Source: Nageia nagi
Lineage: Eukaryota > Pinophyta
Reading direction: 5' to 3'
Assembly (NCBI GenBank): GCA_050084985.1
Contig: JBITNC010000001.1
Span: 75,454,001 to 75,518,000 of the forward strand
Length of the DNA stretch: 64,000 nt
The notes beneath the pieces were generated by a model. That model did no database searches. It was not told where the DNA came from and saw nothing but the letters and a program-made list of their open reading frames with translations. A program made the translations under genes and the position numbers. Below are positions 58,180 through 64,000 of the stretch, one piece after another (within the stretch, counting starts at the first letter, position 1; each line of letters starts with the position of its first letter).

Positions 58180-58960
58180 ACAGCAACTGTTCGGCGCGCG
58201 CCCCTCTGCCTCCTCCGCCCTCGTGATGTCGCCGCCTCCTCCCTGCTGCCCAACCCGCGCGCCACTGCTTCTCCTTTCCCGCGGCACCACTCCTCCCGCC
58301 TCCACCGCGTTCATCGCTGACTGGCCTGCACTGGACGCTCGTTTCTGCATGGTGTGGCCCTCATTGTTTCTCCTAACAATTTTCCTTGCATGTCTGATTC
58401 CACCGCGACTTGTTTGCCTGCTCCAGACCCTGTTTCATGGACTGCAATGATCGCAGGATAGGCATACGCCCTGTTTTACCCCAGATACGGAAGAGGCAGT
58501 CGTAAGAGGCAGCTGGCAGCGACAGTCCTGTCTTGTTCCCTGCCATGGTCGACGGCTCTGCGTGCACGTTGTTTGCAGGAGCTGCTGATGCCGCCACAGT
58601 TTCATGCCATACGGTTGCCATGCTCACCGAATACCCCATGCACCCCCGTAGCATGCTCCGAAAATGCATCCGAGGGACGAAGAGCACTCCAACACCTACG
58701 TTGAAAGCATGGTGCAGACAACGTTCGTGGCCTCTCCTCGTCTGCATGTTGTTTACCGCGCCACCTTGCCTTGACCCTTCTACTCTCATTCCTCCCTCGC
58801 CGACCTGTCTTCACGACTTGGGTGGTCCACAGCCGCCCCACGCGACCTCCACCGCCTTACGTGACCTCCTCGCCGACTTTGGCCCCTGCCACCTCTGCCC
58901 AGCCTCCTCTTCCTCCTTCCCTGGTCCAGGTTGATGGCTACCAAAACCTTGCCAGTCTTC
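58180..58960. other. GC-rich segment with overlapping open frames
   Basis: Abrupt change from AT-rich to GC-rich DNA with many CG dinucleotides. Open on both strands: plus 58223-58450, 58533-58934, 58771-59079; minus 58789-58373, 58841-58602, 59184-58786. None has a domain I recognise, and open frames on both strands are expected from GC content. Possibly captured host sequence. Confidence 0.45.
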
Positions 58961-60404
58961 TTAGTCCCCTTAAATGCCTTAGTTTTTTTTTGTTGACCAC
59001 CTACATCTTTGCACTTCCCACAAGCAACGTATCTTTTGGTGGAAGACCAAAGGGGGTTCATATTTTTTCCACCTACTAAGCATTTAATGATTATTGACTT
59101 AGGAATTTTTTTTAGTCCATAAGGTAGACACAGCATTACCAAGCATTTAAAATAGGGGTATGGGTCTCCTATTGCCATTTGCACACTTATTCTTCTTAGG
59201 CATTTTTTTTCCTTGCTTCCAAGTCAATTGCTCCATTAAATGCCCTTAGGAGTCCTTAGACTCGTTCTCCTATTTTCCTCCACCTTGCATGTTTAATTTA
59301 AGTGCATCTGCAATCTCTAAGCCTAATTACAAGGGATAACAATTTAAGTAAAAAGGGGGGCTAGTATAAATTTTTACTTAAATTTTATCTAGATGTAATT
59401 TATACTTAAATTTTATCTAGATGTTGCATATGATGCATGTATCTTATTTGAAGAATAAAATATGCTTAGGACTTAAATTTTTAATGCATGATGCATGCTT
59501 ACTTAAATTTTTAAGTCATGATACAATGCATGTTATGAATACTAAGTATGCTTAGGACTTAAATTTTTAATGCATGATGCATGCTTACTTAAATTTTTAA
59601 GTCGTGATATACTAAGTAGGACTTAGTTCCTTGTTTAATTCATTAAGTGCTTGAATAAAGTGAGAAAAATATGAACAATGTAAAAGTCCTTTAGGGGTTA
59701 GAACAAAACCCATTGGACTCAATTTTTGGCCTCTTAAGGTTTCAAGTTCGTGTGGATGGAGTATTTTTCACCTTACTTTATATTTTTTGCACATTTGCTT
59801 ATACTTGCAATACGCAAAAATGTGAAAAGTAACCCCTAAAATGAATACATCCGCACGTATTTTCCACAACATGACTTGTTTGGGGAGCCATGAGGTGAGG
59901 ACAGGGCAGACTGGAGCCCTTTTAGTCCGAAGAACCGAGTGGTGGTAAGTCCGTCTTAATTGCCCCTAAGACCTTTGTTGGATTGGACATAACTCTATTA
60001 GGTGGACAGGCATGTGTGTAGTGATACCACATGTCCGCACGTCCATTCAGGGATTATCCTGATAACCTAGGAGGAAAATTGAAACCCTTAATCAAGATAA
60101 TTAAAATGGCCGGTCCAAGATACGTCGGATCCTTGGAAAATAGTAGGTACTTCTCCTTGTGAGAGTATATCACTGACCAAGGTGAACTGGTTGAGGACTG
60201 GTAGTACCTGGGCTCCACCTTGCGGGCATCCAGGTGAAGGCCTAATTCTATACAAGAAAACAACCCCAACTTTATCCTTCTATGGATCGTGGTTAATGAG
60301 TTTACACATGTGGGACATGTTTGCTTATTAGATGTTTTATATGTATAGATGGAAAAATTGTAAAAGTTTACATTCTTATTGCATATCTATTTGTTTTTGT
60401 AGCA

Positions 60405-61355
60405 ATGGTTGAAAACTTCGTTCCCAAGCACATACTCGATGGTTCCAACTTTGGAATATGGGAACCACGTATGAAAGCCGAGTTACAAGCAAGAAAGCTG
60501 TGGCAGACAGTTAGTGAAGATGCGGTTGCTCCTACCGATGAGAAGGCGCTTGAAGTATACAACTCAAAGAATGAGTTAGCAACTTCTATGATTTACCGTG
60601 CAGTTTCAGATGATGTCCTTCTCATGATTTCTTCATCAACTTCAGCAAAGGAAGCTTGGGATAGGTTAAAGAAAATCTACCTTGGGTCCAAATTTTCAAG
60701 GAGGTTTACCATTCTACAAAAGTTGTTGCAGTATCGACAAAGTGAAGATGAAAGTGCCTCCATCTACTTAAACAAAATCATTGACCTCAGGACACAACTG
60801 GTTGGTTGTGGATGCAACTGGATCAATGATGAGTTCATGGTCTTCATCATTCTACAAAGCCTTACTACAAAGTTCAGCAACTTTGTCACAGTTATGGAAA
60901 CAAGGCTCGATGATGAAGAAGATGTCATCTCACTTGATAACCTTTCAAGACTTCTTCTAAAGCATGAGGAAACTTTGAACAAAAAAATGTTGAACCTTTC
61001 TCCAAAGGACCATAGCATTGCTCTAGGAGCAACCAAAACTCCTTTCAAGAAAAAGTTCAAACATTACAAATTCAAAGACAACAAGTCCTCATCTACCTTC
61101 AGGAAGTATGACAAAAAGGGCAACAACAACAACAATCATGGCAACTACAGGCACAGGAATGATAAAGCAGGATCAAGCAATCCAACACCTCAAGAAAAGT
61201 TTGATGGGAATTGTAACTTCTGTGGCATCTTTGGGCACAAAGAGTATGATTGTCGCAAAAAGAAATTTGCTCAAAAAGGAAAGGGAAATGCAAATATGAG
61301 AAATTTCAATAATAAAAAGAAGAACAAGCATGCTGCTTCTGTTGCCTACTACTCA
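60405..61355 (+). CDS. C2 gag
   Basis: ATG at 60405 (MVENFVPKHILDGSNFG) is preferred over the ATG at 60321 because the C1 homologue aligns from there. Copia gag core (UBN2-like): KALEVYNSKNELATSMIY, SSTSAKEAWDRLKKIYLG, LDDEEDVISLDNLSRLLLKH. Basic Lys/Asn-rich linker, then zinc knuckle CNFCGIFGHKEYDC (61213-61254). Gag forms the particle and binds RNA. The frame is left at about 61355 where one A of an A-run is missing. Confidence 0.9.
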
Positions 61356-62307
61356 ATGACTCAAACTATTTCAAAGATTGGATTGTTGATACAGGATGCA
61401 CTAATCACATGTGTTATGAAAAAGATAAGTTTGAAAACTTTCATAAGTACAAAAAGGATGCAGTTGTGATAGGTGATAATACAGTCCTTGATGTTCACGG
61501 AATAGGGAGTGTGAAGATTCATGGAAAGACTCTTGATAATGTCTTTTATGTGCCTAAACTAAGGATGAATCTCATCTCCGTGATTCAAATTACAAGGAAA
61601 GGATGCTCATTTGAGTTTACCTCACACTCTTGGTGTGTTAAGAAAGGACTTGCCACTTTGATGAAAGGATCAGTAAAGAATGACCTTTATATTGTGGATC
61701 AAGTACCTTCAAAGATTTGTCTTGCTACAAATGTTTGTTCAAAAGGTAATCTTTGGCATCAACGATTAGGACACCTTAACCACAAGAGTATTCAAGCTAT
61801 GAAAACTCAAGAACTTGTGGAAGGTTTACCTAATATTTCACCCACAGTTGGTCTTTGTGAAAGGTGCATTCTAGGAAAGATGCATAGGCAAAAGTTTGAA
61901 AAAGATAAGGCAACTCGGGCTACTTGTCCTCTTCAACTTGTGCATTCAGATTTGATGGGTCCTTTTCAGACTAAGTCACTAGGTGGAGCTTCTTATGTTC
62001 TAACCTTCATTGATGACTTCAGTAGGATGACATTTGGTTATCTACTTGAGCACAAGGATCAAACTTTTGACAGGTTTCAAGACTTCAAGGCACTTGTTGA
62101 AAATCAAACTGATTTTAAGATCAAAATGCTGAGATCTGACAATGAGGGTGAATATAATAGCAATGAGTTTAACAACTTTTGTGTTAAACGGATTAAGCGA
62201 CAATTCACAATCCCTTACACCCCTCAGCAAAATGGAGTTGCTGAAAGGAAGAATCGCACCATTATGGAAATGGCAAGATGCATGTTGGGTAACCTTCCTA
62301 GTTTCTT
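61356..62307 (+). pseudogene. C2 protease and integrase core
   Basis: Protease active site DWIVDTGCTNHM at 61377-61412, just before the ATG that opens the frame. LYIVDQVPSK and the HHCC finger (HQRLGHLNHKSI ... CERCILGK) follow at about 61755-61875. Integrase catalytic residues: HSDLMGP (61945), RSDNEGEY (about 62133) and GVAERKNRT (about 62235). The frame breaks at about 62307 where a G is missing from LWGEAV. Confidence 0.9.
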
Positions 62308-62890
62308 ATGGGCGAAGCTGTTCACACTGCTATTCACACCCTAAATAGGTGTCCTACTAAGGCAGTTGAAGGTAAAACTCCATATGAAGCATGGACAGGA
62401 AAGAAACCTAACCTCTCACACTTCAGAATCTTCGGTTGTGATGCATTTGCCTTCATTACCTCAGAGAAAAGAAAGAAGCTCGATAAACGATCAGAAAAAT
62501 GCATCTTTGTGGGGTATGATAATCAGCATAGAGGTTACAGGCTCTACTCTTCATCCCAGAAAATAGTCTTTGTTTCTAGGGATGTTAAGTTCAATGAACT
62601 TTCTGAGGATACGACCTCTCATGCTGAAGTGTCTGATACAGATGATTCTTCGCCTGCACCTAACTGGTTGGATGAGCATGTAGAGAAGTCACCACAAGAG
62701 CAAAATTCTCCAGCACAGAGAATTACAAGAAGTATGACCTTGAATAAATCCTTATTTGCCAAAATTGATAATATGCATGAGCCATCAACCTTCAAAGAAG
62801 CTTCCAAACAAGAGTGTTGGATGGAAGCTATGAAAGTTGAGTATGAGGCTCTCATGAAAAATGAAACTTGGGATTTGGTTCCTTATCCAA
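62308..62890 (+). pseudogene. C2 integrase end and linker to RT
   Basis: HTLNRCPTKAVEGKTPYEAW, KPNLSHFRIFGCDAFAF and KKLDKRSEKCIFVGYD: the conserved C-terminal integrase domain of copia. Then a Ser/Asp-rich linker and ITRSMTLNKSLFAKI before RT. Frame lost at about 62890 where one A is missing before NEKNV. Confidence 0.9.
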
Positions 62891-63363
62891 TGAGAAAAAT
62901 GTGATTGGCAATAAATGGATATACAAGGTCAAGTACAATTCTGATGGAAAAATTGAAAATACAAGGCAAGGTTAGTAGCCAAAGGATTCGCTCAGAAATA
63001 TGGTATTGATTATGAGGAAACCTTTGCTCCTGTAGCCAAGATGCCTACTGTCAGAATAATTCTTGCTCTTTCTGCAGCTCAAGGATGGAAAGCTTTTCAA
63101 CTTGATGTCAAAAGTGCCTTTCTCAATGGTGACTTGGATGTTGAAATCTACATGAATCAACCAGAAGGATTTATTCCAGAAGGAAAAGAGTCTCTTGTGT
63201 GTAAACTAAAGAAGTCTTTGTATGGACTTAAGCAAGCACCTAGAGCATGGTACAAGAAAATTTCAGGATTCTTTGCAGATATTGGTTTTTCCAAGTGCTT
63301 CTCAGATTCAGATCTATATGTACTCAATCAAGGACAAGACGTGGTCATAATTCTCCTTTATTG
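62891..63363 (+). pseudogene. C2 reverse transcriptase
   Basis: KWIYKVKYNSDGKIE, GIDYEETFAPVAKMPTV, AFLNGDLDVEIYMNQPEGF and KKSLYGLKQAPRAWY. The active site is YVDDLL at 63357-63375 but one extra T splits it (reads LLYCG* in the open frame). Another lost A lies at about 62957. RT copies the element RNA. Confidence 0.9.
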
Positions 63364-64000
63364 TGGATGATCTTCTCATAACAGGGAATAATATTGAAAT
63401 CATCCAAGAGTGCATCTCCAAACTCAAGGCAACATTTGAAATGACTGATCTAGGTCTATTGCATTACTATCTTGGGATGCAAGTATACCAACACAAAAGA
63501 TTGTACTTATCTTAGTCAATCTAAGTATATATCAGACATCTTGCAAAAGTTTGGAATGGAAGAGTGTAAATATGCTGCACATACCTGTTTCTCCTGGAAT
63601 GTTTGTTCACTGAGCTCAGATTCTCAGTTGGCTGATGCTACAGCTTATAGACAATTGATTGGTAGTCTTCTGTATCTGACTATCTCTCGCCTGATATTGC
63701 CTTTGCAGTGAATTCTGATGGCACGATTCATGCAAAAACCATATGTTGAACACCTCAATGCTGTTAAGCAAATCTTGAGGTATGTCGCAGGGACAAAGGA
63801 TCTTGCTCTTAAGTATTCCCAAGTGCCCTCGATTGTTTCCTCAGGGTTCTCAGATTCTGATTATGGGGGAGATAGAGATGATAGAAAATCAACCTCGCAT
63901 ATGTGTTTAGCATTGGTTCAGTGCTATCTCTTGGGCTTCCAAGAAGCAACCTACAGTGACTCTTTCTACCACCGAAGCGAATATCGAGCCATGTCTGTTG
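63364..64000 (+). pseudogene. C2 RT end and RNase H, incomplete at window edge
   Basis: LLHYYLGMQVYQ, then SKYISDILQKFGMEECKY, RQLIGSLLYLTISR, LNAVKQILRYVAGTKD and, in several frames, RNase H with SDSDYGG and TEAEYRAMS at the edge. Single-base changes near 63498, 63690, 63717, 63897, 63922 and 63981 shift the frame. Confidence 0.85.

Larger units (their letters stand above)
57465..60404 (+). other. C2 leader, gene-free apart from GC-rich segment
   Basis: About 2.9 kb. (AT)n at 57953-57985; GC-rich segment 58180-58960; tandem 86-bp duplication with tatgcttaggacttaaattt at 59461 and 59547 rich in gcatgc; then 59700-60310, which matches the C1 leader 39600-40100 inverted. No conserved ORF. Confidence 0.6.
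56962..64000 (+). mobile_element. C2: Ty1/copia element, runs off the window
   Basis: 5' LTR, PBS, about 3-kb leader, gag, protease, integrase, RT and part of RNase H in copia order. Same family as C1. Coding sequence is close to consensus; nearly all damage is single-base gain or loss in short homopolymers. It lies in the same orientation as the kinase gene, downstream of exon 4. Confidence 0.95.

Noticed and set aside
58373-58934. Overlapping ORFs on both strands as genes
   Set aside because: GC-rich DNA yields long frames by chance; the products lack recognisable domains and no splice or start context favours one.
60368-61293. Minus-strand ORFs opposite C2 gag
   Set aside because: Shadows of the intact gag frame.

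Overview
The window is nuclear DNA of a seed plant with a large, AT-rich, retrotransposon-packed genome. The evidence is one plant SnRK2-type kinase gene with plant intron structure, surrounded by Ty1/copia, Ty3/gypsy (Tat-type with two RNase H domains, and a chromodomain element) and L1-type LINE remnants. The very long intron and nesting would fit a gymnosperm, but that is inference. No bacterial operons, rRNA, tRNA or CRISPR were seen.

Layout. 1-1800: tandem-repeat-rich block (144-, 41- and 89-bp periods) ending in a copia-like C-tract. 1808-2331: minus-strand LTR with primer-binding site (PBS). 2332-7620: unidentified degenerate coding remnant, then a minus-strand L1-like LINE. 7621-9819: nothing recognised. 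9820-27434: a nested stack. Outer element T4 (45-bp array, PPT and 3' LTR start at 10755) is split by Tat-type element T2 (10933-26081, minus). T2 is itself split by chromovirus T1 (14143-20121, plus) and by a solo LTR (24134-24808). 27435-33371: T3, a deleted relative of T2 on the plus strand whose RT start is fused in frame to the integrase tail. 33372-33787 and 44001-44945: two halves of a 135-bp satellite-like array, separated by copia element C1 (33788-44000, minus). C1 has three LTRs, a lost gag zinc knuckle and a 942-bp duplication inside RT. 45526-47084: a diverged LTR and an inverted LTR pair.

48700-51383: the only convincing host gene, exons 1-4 of an OST1-like SnRK2 kinase. Exon lengths are 150/75/108/54 bp, and the fourth exon is followed by a GC (not GT) donor. 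No later exons are visible to the window end, so the gene either has an intron of more than 12.6 kb loaded with retroelements or is truncated. 54500-55392: 3' end of another copia element (minus). 56520-56930: a coiled-coil-like unknown ORF. 56962-64000: copia element C2 (plus; 5' LTR, PBS, 3-kb leader, gag, pol running off the window), nearly intact except for single-base indels.

C1, C2, the 1823 LTR and the 46591 LTR form one LTR family with iMet-type PBS, a TATA box and a large U3 hairpin. Its stem is kept by different sequences in different copies. The Tat-type elements share LTR ends (TGTAGA...TCTACA) and carry tandem repeats in their 3' untranslated regions, the known route by which such elements seed satellites. 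T1 has decayed mainly by C-to-T/G-to-A stops. C2 carries almost only homopolymer length errors, so it is younger or its sequence contains read errors.
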